Of a stretch of DNA of 64,000 nucleotides, positions 41,291-54,480 are shown piece by piece (position 1 is the stretch's first letter; each line of letters begins with the position of its first letter). Location of the stretch: assembly GCF_026212465.1 (NCBI RefSeq), contig NC_080057.1:8419398-8483397 (forward strand). The letters are read 5' to 3'. The notes below the pieces were generated by a model. It did not search any database, was not told the DNA's origin, and saw only the letters and a list, made by a program, of their open reading frames with translations. Position numbers and translations under genes: made by a program. This DNA comes from Amaranthus tricolor. Lineage: Eukaryota; Streptophyta; Magnoliopsida; Caryophyllales; Amaranthaceae.

Positions 41291-43789
41291 ATCCTTGTTC
41301 ATTCTTCATCGTTCATTCTTCATTGATCATTGATCATTGATCCTTGTTCATTCTTCATCGTTCATCCTTAATTGATCATTGATCCTTGTTCATTCTTCAT
41401 CGTTCATTCGTCATTGACCATTAATCCTTGTTCATTCTTCATCGTTCATTCTTTATTGATCATTGATCCTTGTTCATTCTTCATCGTTCATTTGTCATTG
41501 ATAATTGATCTTTGTTCATTCTTCATCGTTCATTCTTCATTGAGCATTAATCCTTGTTCATTCTTCATCGTTCATTCTTCATTGATCATTGATCCTTGTT
41601 CATTCTTCATCGTTCATTCGTCATTCATCATTGATCCTTGTTCATTCTTCATCGTTCATTCTTCATTGATCATTGATCCTGGTTCATTCTTCAACGTTCA
41701 TCTTGTTCATTCTTCATCGTTTATTCTTCATTGATCATTGATCCTTGTTCATTCTTCATCGTTCATTCGTCATTCATCATTGATCCTTGTTCATTCTTCA
41801 TCGTGCATTCTTCATTGATCATTGATCCTTGTTCATTCTTCATCGTTCATTCTTCATTGATCATTGATACTTGTTCATTCTTCATCGTTCATTCGTTATT
41901 GACCATTAATCCTTGTTCATTCTTCATCGTTCATTCTTCATTGATCATTGATCCTTGTTCATTCTTCATCGTTCATTCGTCATTGATCATTAATCCTTCT
42001 TCATCTTTCATCGTTCATTCTTCATTGATCATTGACCCTTGTTCATTCTTCATCGTTCATTCTTCATTGATCATTGATCCTTGTTCATTCTTCATCGTTC
42101 ATTCGTCATTGATCATTGATCCTTGTTCATTCTTCATTGTTCATTCTTCATTGACCATTAATCCTTGTTCATTCTTCATCGTTCATTCTTCATTGATCAT
42201 TGATCCTTGTTCATTCTTCATCGTTCATTCTTCATTGATCATTGATCCTTGTTCATTCTTCATCGTTCATTCTTCATTGATCCTTGATCCTTGTTCATTC
42301 TTCATCGTTCATTCTTCATTGATCATTGATCCTTGTTCATTCTTCATCGTTCATTCGTCATTCATCATTGATCCTTGTTCATTCTTCATCGTTCATTCTT
42401 CATTGATCATTGATCCTTGTTCATTCTTCATCGTTCATTTGTCATTGATAATTGATCCTTTTTCATTCTTCATCGTTCATTCTTCATTGAGCATTGATCC
42501 TTGTTCATTCTTCATCGTTCATTCTTCATTGATCGTTGATCCTTGTTCATTCTTCATCGTTCATTCGTCATTGACCATTGATCCTTGTTTATTCTTCATC
42601 GTTCATTCTTCATTGATCATTGATCCTTGTTCATTCTTCATCGTTCATTCTTCATTGAGCATTAATCCTTGTTCATTCTTCATCGTTCATTCTTCGTTGA
42701 TCATTGATCCTTGTTCATTCTTCATCGTTCATTCGTCATTCATCATTGATCCTTGTTCATTCTTCATTGATCATTGATCCTGGTTCATTCTTCATCGTTC
42801 ATCATGTTCATTCTTCATCGTTCATTCTTCATTGATCGTTGATCCTTGTTCATTCTTCTTCGTTCATTCTTCATTGATCATGGATCCTTGTTCATTCCTC
42901 ATCGTTCATTCTTCATTGATCATTGATCCTTGTTCATTCTTCATCGTTCATTCGTCATTGACCATTGATCCTTGTTCATTCTTCATCGTCCATTCGTCAT
43001 TGATCATTGATCCTTGTTCATTCTTCATCGTTCATTCTTCATTGATCATTGATCCTTGTTCATTCTTCATCGTTCATTCTTCATTGATCATTGATCCTTG
43101 TTTATTCTTCATCGTTCACTCTTCATTGATCATTAATCCTTGTTCATTCTTCATCGTTCATTCTTCATTGATCATTGACCCTTGTTCATTCTTCATCGTT
43201 CATCCTTCACTGAACATTGATCCTTGTTCATTCTTCATCGTTCATTCGTCATTGACCATTAATCCTTGTTCATTCTTCATCGTTCATTCTTCATTGATCA
43301 TTGATCCTTGTTCATTCTTCATCGTTCATCCTTCATTGATCATTGATCTTTGTTCATTCTTCATCGTTCATTCGTCATTGACCATTAATGCTTGTTCATT
43401 CTTCATCGTTCATTCTTCATTGATCATTGATCCTTGTTCATTCTTCATCGTTCATTTGTCATTGATAATTGATCCTTGTTTATAAGACGTTCATTCTTCA
43501 TTGGTCATTGATCCTTGTTCATTCTTCATCGTTCATTCTTCATTGATCATTGATCATTGTTCATTCTTCATCGTTCATTCGTCATTGATCATTGATCCTT
43601 GTTCATTCTTCATCGTTCATCCTTCATTGATCATTGATCCTTGTTCATTCTTCATCGTTCATTCGTCATTGACCATTAATCCTTGTTCATTCTTCATCGT
43701 TCATTCTTCATTGATCATTGATCCTTGTTCATTCTTCATCGTTCATCATTCATTGATCATTGATCCTTGTTCATTCTTCATCGTTCATT
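41291..43789 (+). repeat. Family C HOR copy C4 (partial, 2499 bp)
   Basis: Diagnostic units lie at 41295, 41680, 42781, 42882 and 43476. The match to C3 breaks at about 43790, where C4 has a TTCGTCA, TTGACCA pair and C3 has TTTGTCA, TTGATAA. Family D order starts here. Confidence 0.92.
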
Positions 43790-45640
43790 CGTCATTGACC
43801 ATTAATCCTTGTTCATTCTTCATCGTTCATTCTTTATTGATCATTGATCCTTGTTCATTCTTCATCGTCCATTTGTCATTGATAATTGATCCTTGTTTAT
43901 TCTTCACCGTTCATTCTTCATTGATCATTGATCCTTGTTCATTCTTCATCGTTCATTCGTCATTGACCATTAATCCTTGTTCATTCTTCATCGTTCATTC
44001 TTCATTGATCATTGATCCTTGTTCATTCTTCATCGTTCATTCTTCATTGATCATTGATCCTTGTTCATTCTTCATCGTTCATTCGTCATTGATCATTGAT
44101 CCTTGTTCATTCTTCATCGTTCATTCTTCATTGACCATTGATCCTTGTTCATTCTTCATCGTTCATTCTTCATTGATCATTGATCCTTGTTCATTCTTCA
44201 TCGTTCATTTGTCATTGATAATTGATCCTTGTTTATTCTTCATCGTTCATTCTTCATTGATCATTGATCCTTGTTCATTCTTCATCGTTCATTCTTCATT
44301 GATCATTGATCATTGTTCATTCTTCATCGTTCATTCTTCATTGATCATTGATCCTTGTTTATTTTTCATCGTTCATTCTTCATTGATCATTAATCCTTGT
44401 TCATTCTTCATCGTTCATTCTTCATTGATCATTGAGCCTTGTTCATTCTTCATCGTTCATCCTTCACTGATCATTGATCCTTGTTCATTCTTCATCGTTC
44501 ATTCGTCATTGACCATTAATCCTTGTTCATTCTTCATCGTTCATTCTTCATTGATCATTGATCCTTGTTCATTCTTCATCGTTCATCATTCATTGATCAT
44601 TGATCCTTGTTCATTCTTCATCGTTCATTCGTCATTGACCATTAATCCTTGTTCATTCTTCATCGTTCATTCTTTATTGATCATTGATCCTTGTTCATTC
44701 TTCATCGTTCATTTGTCATTGATCATTGATCCTTGTTTATTCTTCATCGTTCATTCTTCATTGATCATTGATCCTTGTTCATTCTTCATCGTTCATTCTT
44801 CATTGATCTTTGATCCTTGTTCATTCTTCATCGTTCATTCGTCATTAATCATTGATCCTTGTTCATTCTTCATCGTTCATTCTTCATTGATCATTGATCC
44901 TTGTTCATTCTTCATCGTTCATCGTTCATTCTTCATTGATCATTGATCATTGTTCATTCTTCATCGTTCATTCCTCATTGATCATTGATCCTTGTTCATT
45001 CTTCATCATTCATCCTTCACTGATCATTGATCCTTGTTCATTCTTCATCGTTCATTCTTCATTGATCATTAATCCTTGTTCATTCTTCATCGTTCATTCT
45101 TCATTGATCATTGATCCTTGTTCATTCTTCATCATTCATCATTCACTGATCATTGATCCTTCTTCATTCTTCATCGTTCATTCGTCATTGACCATTAATC
45201 CTTGTTCATTCTTCATCGTTCATTCTTTATTGATCATTGATCCTTGTTCATTCTTCATCGTTCATTCTTCATTGATCATTGATCCTTGTTCATTCTTCAT
45301 CGTTCATTTTTCATTGATCATTGATCCTTGTTCATTCTTCATCGTTCATTCTTCATTGATCATTGATCCTTGTTCATTCTTCATCGTTCATTCTTCATTG
45401 ATCATTGATCCTTGTTCATTCTTCATCGTTCATTCTTCATTGATCATTGATCATTGTTCATTCTTCATCGTTCATTCGTCATTCGTCATTGATCATTGAT
45501 CCTTGTTCATTCTTCATCGTTCATTCTTCATTGACCATTGATCCTTGTTCATTCTTCATCGTTCATTCTTCATTGAGCATTAATATTTGTTCATTCTTCA
45601 TCGTTCATTCTTCATTGATCATTGATCCTTGTTCATTCTT
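43790..45640 (+). repeat. Family D module M2, first copy
   Basis: The series from about 43501 to 45640 recurs at about 52363-54480 (offset 8862 falling to 8813) and at 59820-61895. It therefore overlaps the end of C4, which shows that families C and D share ancestry at the 39-bp unit. It contains a 49-bp unit at 44901-44949 with word 3 doubled and another near 45468 with the TTCGTCA word doubled. Confidence 0.78.
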
Positions 45641-47100
45641 CATCGTTCATTCTTCATTCATCATTGATCCTTGTTCATTCTTCATCGTTCATTTGTCATT
45701 GATAATTGATCCTTGTTTATTCTTCATCGTTCATTCTTCATTGAACATTGATCCTTGTTCATTCTTCATCGTTCATTCTTCATTGATCATTGATCCTTGT
45801 TCATTCTTCATCGTTCATTCGTCATTGATCATTGATCCTTGTTCATTCTTCATCGTTCATTCTTCATTGAGCATTGATCCTTGCTCATTCTTCATCGTTC
45901 ATTCTTCATTGATCATTGATCCTTGTTCATTCTTCATCGTTCATTCGTCATTGACCATTGATCCTTGTTTATTCTTCATCGTTCATTATTCATTGATCCT
46001 TGTTCATTCTTCATCGTTCATTTGTCATTGATAATTGATCCTTGTTTATTCTTCATCGTTCATTCTTCATTGAACATTGATCCTTGTTCATTCTTCATCG
46101 TTCATTCTTCATTGATCATTGATCCTTGTTCATTCTTTATCGTTCATTCGTCATTGATCATTGATCCTTGTTCATTCTTCATCGTTTATTCTTCATTGAC
46201 CATTGATCCTTGTTCATTCTTCATCGTTCATTCGTCATTGACAATTAATCCTTGTTCATTCTTCATCGTTCATTCTTCATTGATCATTGATCCTTGTTTA
46301 TTCTTCATCGTTCATTCTTCATTGAACATTAATCCTTGTTCATTCTTCATCGTTCATTCTTCATTGATCATTGACCCTTGTTCATTCTTCATCGTTCATT
46401 CTTCATTGATCATTAATCCTTGTTTATTCTTCATCGTTCATTCTTCATTGATCATTAATCCTTGTTCATTCTTAATCGTTCATTCTTCATTGATCATTGA
46501 CCCTTGTTCATTCTTCATCGTTCATTCTTCATTGATCATTGATCCTTGTTCATTCTTCATCGTTCATTCGTCATTGATCATTGATCCTTGTTCATTCTTC
46601 ATCGTTCATTCTTCATTGATCATTGATCCTTGTTCATTCTTCATCGTTCATTCTTCATTGATCATTGATCCTTGTTCATTCTTCATCGTTCATTCGTCAT
46701 TCATCATTGATCCTTGTTCATTCTTCATCGTTCATTCTTCATTGATCATTGATCCTTGTTCATTCTTCATCGTTCATCCTTCATTGATCATTGATCCTTG
46801 TTCATTGTTCATCGTTCATTCGTCATTGACCATTGATCCTTGTTCATTCTTCTTCGTTCATTCGTCATTGACCATTAATTCTTGTTTATTCTTCATCGTT
46901 CATTCTTCATTGATCATTGATCCTTTTTCATTCTTCATCGTTCATTTGTCATTGATAATTGATCCTAGTTTATTCTTTATCGTTCATTCTTCATTGATCA
47001 TTGATCCTTGTTCATTCTTCATCGTTCATTCTTCATTGATCATTGATCCTGGTTCATTCTTCATCGTTCATCTTGTTCATTCTTCATCGTTTATTCTTCA
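45641..47100 (+). repeat. Family D module M3, first copy
   Basis: The series recurs at about 49261-50705, 54790-56418 and 62200-63833. This copy lacks one 7-bp word near 45990 and has one more monomer than the second copy. It ends with a 23-bp unit at 47050. Confidence 0.78.
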
Positions 47101-48600
47101 TTGATCATTGATCCTTGTTCATTCTTCATCGTTCATTCGTCATTCATCACTGATCCTTGTTCATTCTTCATCGTTCATTCGTCATTGACCATTGATCCTT
47201 GTTCATTCTTTATCGTTCATTCGTCATTGATCATTGATCCTTGTTCATTCTTCATCGTTCATTCTTCATTGATCATTGATCCTTGTTCATTCTTCATCGT
47301 TCATTCGTCATTGACCATTAATCCTTGTTCATTCTTCATCGTTCATTCTTCATTGATCATTGATCCTTGTTCATTCTTCATCGTTCATTCTTCATTGATC
47401 ATTGTTCCTTGTTCATTCTTCATCGTTCATTCGTCATTGACCATTGATCCTTGTTAATTCTTCATCGTTCATTCTTCATTGATCATTGATCCTTGTTCAT
47501 TCTTCATCGTTCATTCTTCATTGATCATTGATCCTTGTTCATTGTTCATCGTTCATTCGTCATTGACTATTGATCCTTGTTCATTCTTCATCGTTCATTC
47601 TTCATTGATCATTGATCCTTGTTTATTCTTCATCGTTCATTCTTCATTGATCATTGATCCTTGTTCATTCTTCATTGACTATTGATCCTTGTTCATTCTT
47701 CATTGTTCATTGTTCATTGATCATTGATCCTTGTTCATTCTTCTTCGTTCATTCTTCATTGATCATGGATCCTTGTTCATTCCTCATCGTTCATTCTTCA
47801 TTGATCATTGATCCTTGTTCATTCTTCATCGTTCATTCGTCATTGACCATTGATCCTTGTTCATTCTTCATCGTCCATTCGTCATTGATCATTGATCCTT
47901 GTTCATTCTTTCATTCTTCATTGATCATTGATTCTTGTTCATTCTTCATCGTTCATTCGTTATTGATCATTGATCCTTGTTTATTCTTCATCATTTATTC
48001 TTCATTGATCATTGATCCTTGTTCATTCTACATCGTTCATTCGTCATTGACCATTAATCCTTGTTCATTCTTCATCGTTCATTCTTCATTGATCAATGAC
48101 CCTTGTTCATTCTTCATCGTTCATTCTTCATTGATCATTGATCCTTGTTCATTCTTCATCGTTCATTCGTCATTGATCATTGATCCTAGTTCATTCTTCA
48201 TCGTTCATTCGTCATTGATCATTGATCCTTGTTCATTCTTTATCGTTCATTCTTCATAGACCATTGATCCTTGTTCATTCTTCATCGTTCATTCTTCATT
48301 GATCATTGATCCTTGTTCATTCTTCATCGTTCATCCTTCATTGATCATTGATCCTTGTTCATTCTTCATCGTTCATTCGTCATTGACCATTAATCCTTGT
48401 TCATTCTTCATCGTTCATTCTTCATTGATCATTGATCCTTGTTTATTCTTCATCGTTCATTCTTCATTGATCATTAATCCTTGTTCATTCTTCATCGTTC
48501 ATTCTTCATTGATCATTGATCCTTGTTCATTCTTCATCGTTCATTCTTCATTGATCATTGATCCTTGTTCATTCTTCATCGTTCATCCTTCATTGATCCT
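47101..48600 (+). repeat. Family D module M1, first copy
   Basis: The series recurs at +3605 (50706-52200). Markers are TGACTATTG at 47676, GGATCC at 47767 and a 36-bp unit at 47899. A unit near 48589 lacks one 7-bp word that its partner near 52194 keeps. Confidence 0.85.
47899..47934 (+). repeat. 36-bp unit (first of six, family D only)
   Basis: TTGTTCATTCTTTCA runs straight into TTCATTG, a loss of six bases. Starts are 47899, 51504, 55996, 57175, 58961 and 63411. A TTGATTC word follows in each. Because six is divisible by 3 the open frame survives with two codons fewer. Confidence 0.88.
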
Positions 48601-49260
48601 TGTTCATTCTTCATCGTTCATTCGACATTGACCATTAATCCTTGTTCATTCTTCATCGTTCATTCTTCATTGATCATTGATCCTTGTTCATTCTTCATCG
48701 TTCATCCTTCATTGATCATTGATCTTTGTTCATTCTTCATCGTTCATTCGTCATTGACCATTAATCCTTGTTCATTCTTCATCGTTCATTCTTCATTAAT
48801 CATTGATCCTTGTTCATTCTTCATCGTTCATTTGTCATTGATTATTGATCCTTGTTTATAAGACGTTCATTCTTCATTGATCATTGATCCTTGTTCATTC
48901 TTCATCGTTCATTCTTCATTGATCATTGATCATTGTTCATTCTTCATCGTTCATTCGTCATTGATCATTGATCCTTGTTCATTCTTCATCGTTCATCCTT
49001 CACTGATCATTGATCCTTGTTCATTCTTCATCGTTCATTCGTCATTGACCATTAATCCTTGTTCATTCTTCATCGTTCATTCTTCATTGATCATTGATCC
49101 TTGTTCATTCTTCATCGTTCATCATTCATTGATCATTGATCCTTGTTCATTCTTCATCGTTCATTCGTCATTGACCATTAATCCTTGTTCATTCTTCATC
49201 GTTCATTCTTTATTGATCATTGATCCTTGTTCATTCTTCATCGTTCATTCTTCATTCATC
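48601..49260 (+). repeat. Family D module M2, shortened copy
   Basis: A 39-bp TATAAGAC unit lies at 48852, and the series then matches 52363 onward for about 370 bp before jumping to module M3 near 49260. Relative to the copy at 52363, about 2 kb of M2 is missing. Confidence 0.7.
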
Positions 49261-50705
49261 ATTGATCCTTGTTCATTCTTCATCGTTCATTCTTCATTCA
49301 TCATTGATCCTTGTTCATTCTTCATCGTTCATTTGTCATTGATAATTGATCCTTGTTTATTCTTCATCGTTCATTCTTCATTGAACATTGATCCTTGTTC
49401 ATTCTTCATCGTTCATTCTTCATTGATCATTGATCCTTGTTCATTCTTCATCGTTCATTCGTCATTGATCATTGATCCTTGTTCATTCTTCATCGTTCAT
49501 TCTTCATTGAGCATTGATCCTTGCTCATTCTTCATCGTTCATTCTTCATTGATCATTGATCCTTGTTCATTCTTCATCGTTCATTCGTCATTGACCATTG
49601 ATCCTTGTTTATTCTTCATCGTTCATTATTCATTGATCATTGATCCTTGTTCATTCTTCATCGTTCATTTGTCATTGATAATTGATCCTTGTTTATTCTT
49701 CATCGTTCATTCTTCATTGAACATTGATCCTTGTTCATTCTTCATCGTTCATTCTTCATTGATCATTGATCCTTGTTCATTCTTCATCGTTCATTCGTCA
49801 TTGATCATTGATCCTTGTTCATTCTTCATCGTTCATTCTTCATTGACCATTGATCCTTGTTCATTCTTCATCGTTCATTCGTCATTGACCATTAATCCTT
49901 GTTCATTCTTCATCGTTCATTCTTCATTGATCATTGATCCTTGTTTATTCTTCATCGTTCATTCTTCATTGAACATTAATCCTTGTTCATTCTTCATCGT
50001 TCATTCTTCATTGATCATGGACCCTTGTTCATTCTTCATCGTTCATTCTTCATTGATCATTAATCCTTGTTTATTCTTCATCGTTCATTATTCATTGATC
50101 ATTAATCCTTGTTCATTCTTCATCGTTCATTCTTCATTGATCATTGACCCTTGTTCATTCTTCATCGTTCATTCTTCATTGATCATTGATCCTTGTTCAT
50201 TCTTCATCGTTCATTCGTCATTGATCATTGATCCTTGTTCATTCTTCATCGTTCATTTGTCATTGATAATTGATCCTTGTTCATTCTTCATCGTTCATTC
50301 GTCATTCATCATTGATCCTTGTTCATTCTTCATCGTTCATTCTTCATTGATCATTGATCCTTGTTCATTCTTCATCGTTCATCCTTCATTGATCATTGAT
50401 CCTTGTTCATTGTTCATCGTTCATTCGTCATTGACCATTGATCCTTGTTCATTCTTCTTCGTTCATTCGTCATTGACCATTAATTCTTGTTTATTCTTCA
50501 TCGTTCATTCTTCATTGATCATTGATCCTTTTTCATTCTTCATCGTTCATTTGTCATTGATAATTGATCCTAGTTTATTCTTTATCGTTCATTCTTCATT
50601 GATCATTGATCCTTGTTCATTCTTCATCGTTCATTCTTCATTGATCATTGATCCTGGTTCATTCTTCATCGTTCATCTTGTTCATTCTTCATCGTTTATT
50701 CTTCA
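49261..50705 (+). repeat. Family D module M3, second copy
   Basis: The series matches 45641-47100 and 54790-56418. It ends with a 23-bp unit at 50655. It shows a CATGGACCC variant near 50016 and a TTATTCATTG variant near 50088. Confidence 0.78.
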
Positions 50706-52337
50706 TTGATCATTGATCCTTGTTCATTCTTCATCGTTCATTCGTCATTCATCACTGATCCTTGTTCATTCTTCATCGTTCATTCGTCATTGACCATTGA
50801 TCCTTGTTTATTCTTTATCGTTCATTCGTCATTGATCATTGATCCTTGTTCATTCTTCATCGTTCATTCTTCATTGATCATTGATCCTTGTTCATTCTTC
50901 ATCGTTCATTCGTCATTGACCATTAATCCTTGTTCATTCTTCATCGTTCATTCTTCATTGATCATTGATCCTTGTTCATTCTTCATCGTTCATTCTTCAT
51001 TGATCATTGTTCCTTGTTCATTCTTCATCGTTCATTCGTCATTGACCATTGATCCTTGTTAATTCTTCATCGTTCATTCTTCATTGATCATTGATCCTTG
51101 TTCATTCTTCATCGTTCATTCTTCATTGATCATTGATCCTTGTTCATTGTTCATCGTTCATTCGTCATTGACTATTGATCCTTGTTCATTCTTCATCGTT
51201 CATTCTTCATTGATCATTGATCCTTGTTTATTCTTCATCGTTCATTCTTCATTGATCATTGATCCTTGTTCATTCTTCATTGACTATTGATCCTTGTTCA
51301 TTCTTCATTGTTCATTGTTCATTGATCATTGATCCTTGTTCATTCTTCTTCGTTCATTCTTCATTGATCATGGATCCTTGTTCATTCCTCATCGTTCATT
51401 CTTCATTGATCATTGATCCTTGTTCATTCTTCATCGTTCATTCGTCATTGACCATTGATCCTTGTTCATTCTTCATCGTCCATTCGTCATTGATCATTGA
51501 TCCTTGTTCATTCTTTCATTCTTCATTGATCATTGATTCTTGTTCATTCTTCATCGTTCATTCGTTATTGATCATTGATCCTTGTTTATTCTTCATCATT
51601 TATTCTTCATTGATCATTGATCCTTGTTCATTCTACATCGTTCATTCGTCATTGACCATTAATCCTTGTTCATTCTTCATCGTTCATTCTTCATTGATCA
51701 ATGACCCTTGTTCATTCTTCATCGTTCATTCTTCATTGATCATTGATCCTTGTTCATTCTTCATCGTTCATTCGCCATTGATCATTGATCCTAGTTCATT
51801 CTTCATCGTTCATTCGTCATTGATCATTGATCCTTGTTCATTCTTTATCGTTCATTCTTCATAGACCATTGATCCTTGTTCATTCTTCATCGTTCATTCT
51901 TCATTGATCATTGATCCTTGTTCATTCTTCATCGTTCATCCTTCATTGATCATTGATCCTTGTTCATTCTTCATCGTTCATTCGTCATTGACCATTAATC
52001 CTTGTTCATTCTTCATCGTTCATTCTTCATTGATCATTGATCCTTGTTTATTCTTCATCGTTCATTCTTCATTGATCATTAATCCTTGTTCATTCTTCAT
52101 CGTTCATTCTTCATTGATCATTGATCCTTGTTCATTCTTCATCGTTCATTCTTCATTGATCATTGATCCTTGTTCATTCTTCATCGTTCATCCTTCATTG
52201 ATCATTGATCCTTGTTCATTCTTCATCGTTCATTCGACATTGACCATTAATCCTTGTTCATTCTTCATCGTTCATTCTTCATTGATCATTGATCCTTGTT
52301 CATTCTTCATCGTTCATTTGTCATTGATAATTGATCC
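50706..52337 (+). repeat. Family D module M1, second copy
   Basis: The copy is related to 47101-48600 at offset 3605 and to 58547-59794 at offset 7457. Markers are TGACTATTG at 51281, GGATCC at 51372 and a 36-bp unit at 51504. Confidence 0.85.
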
Positions 52338-54480
52338 TTGTTTATAAGACGTTCATTCTTCATTGATCATTGATCCTTGTTCATTCTTCATCGTTCATTC
52401 TTCATTGATCATTGATCATTGTTCATTCTTCATCGTTCATTCGTCATTGATCATTGATCCTTGTTCATTCTTCATCGTTCATCCTTCACTGATCATTGAT
52501 CCTTGTTCATTCTTCATCGTTCATTCGTCATTGACCATTAATCCTTGTTCATTCTTCATCGTTCATTCTTCATTGATCATTGATCCTTGTTCATTCTTCA
52601 TCGTTCATCATTCATTGATCATTGATCCTTGTTCATTCTTCATCGTTCATTCGTCATTGACCATTAATCCTTGTTCATTCTTCATCGTTCATTCTTTATT
52701 GATCATTGATCCTTGTTCATTCTTCATCGTCCATTTGTCATTGATAATTGATCCTTGTTTATTCTTCATCGTTCATTCTTCATTGATCATTGATCCTTGT
52801 TCATTCTTCATCGTTCATTCGTCATTGACCATTAATCCTTGTTCATTCTTCATCGTTCATTCTTCATTGATCATTGATCCTTGTTCATTCTTCATCGTTC
52901 ATTCTTCATTGATCATTGATCCTTGTTCATTCTTCATCGTTCATTCGTCATTGATCATTGATCCTTGTTCATTCTTCATCGTTCATTCTTCATTGACCAT
53001 TGATCCTTGTTCATTCTTCATCGTTCATTCTTCATTGATCATTGATCCTTGTTCATTCTTCATCGTTCATTTGTCATTGATCATTGATCCTTGTTTATTC
53101 TTCATCGTTCATTCTTCATTGATCATTGATCCTTGTTCATTCTTCATCGTTCATTCTTCATTGATCATTGATCCTTGTTTATTTTTCATCGTTCATTCTT
53201 CATTGATCATTAATCCTTGTTCATTCTTCATCGTTCATTCTTCATTGATCATTGAGCCTTGTTCATTCTTCATCGTTCATCCTTCACTGATCATTGATCC
53301 TTGTTCATTCTTCATCGTTCATTCGTCATTGACCATTAATCCTTGTTCATTCTTCATCGTTCATTCTTCATTGATCATTGATCCTTGTTCATTCTTCATC
53401 GTTCATCATTCATTGATCATTGATCCTTGTTCATTCTTCATCGTTCATTCGTCATTGACCATTAATCCTTGTTCATTCTTCATCGTTCATTCTTTATTGA
53501 TCATTGATCCTTGTTCATTCTTTATCGTTCATTTGTCATTGATCATTGATCCTTGTTTATTCTTCATCGTTCATTCTTCATTGATCATTGATCCTTGTTC
53601 ATTCTTCATCGTTCATTCTTCATTGATCTTTGATCCTTGTTCATTCTTCATCGTTCATTCGTCATTTATCATTGATCCTTGTTCATTCTTCATCGTTCAT
53701 TCTTCATTGATCATTGATCCTTGTTCATTCTTCATCGTTCATTCTTCATTGATCATTGATCATTGTTCATTCTTCATCGTTCATTCGTCATTGATCATTG
53801 ATCCTTGTTCATTCTTCATCATTCATCCTTCACTGATCATTGATCCTTGTTCATTCTTCATCGTTCATTCTTCATTGATCATTAATCCTTGTTCATTCTT
53901 CATCGTTCATTCTTCATTGATCATTGATCCTTGTTCATTCTTCATGGTTCATCATTCACTGATCATTGATCCTTGTTCATTCTTCATCGTTCATTCGTCA
54001 TTGACCATTAATCCTTGTTCATTCTTCATCGTTCATTCTTTATTGATCATTGATCCTTGTTCATTCTTCATCGTTCATTCTTCATTGATCATTGATCCTT
54101 GTTCATTCTTCATCGTTCATTTTTCATTGATCATTGATCCTTGTTCATTCTTCATCGTTCATTCTTCATTGATCATTGATCCTTGTTCATTCTTCATCGT
54201 TCATTCTTCATTGATCATTGATCCTTGTTCATTCTTCATCGTTCATTCTTCATTGATCATTGATCATTGTTCATTCTTCATCGTTCATTCGTCATTCGTC
54301 ATTGATCATTGATCCTTGTTCATTCTTCATCGTTCATTCTTCATTGACCATTGATCCTTGTTCATTCTTCATCGTTCATTCTTCATTGAGCATTAATATT
54401 TGTTCATTTTTCATCGTTCATTCGTCATTGACCATTGATCCTTGTTCATTCTTCATCGTTCATTCTTCATTGATCATTGA
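52338..54480 (+). repeat. Family D module M2, full copy
   Basis: It opens with a 39-bp TATAAGAC unit at 52338-52376 and keeps the same order as 59795-61895 at offset 7457. Near 54401-54442 it has one extra monomer that the later copy lacks, so the offset drops to 7415. Confidence 0.85.
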
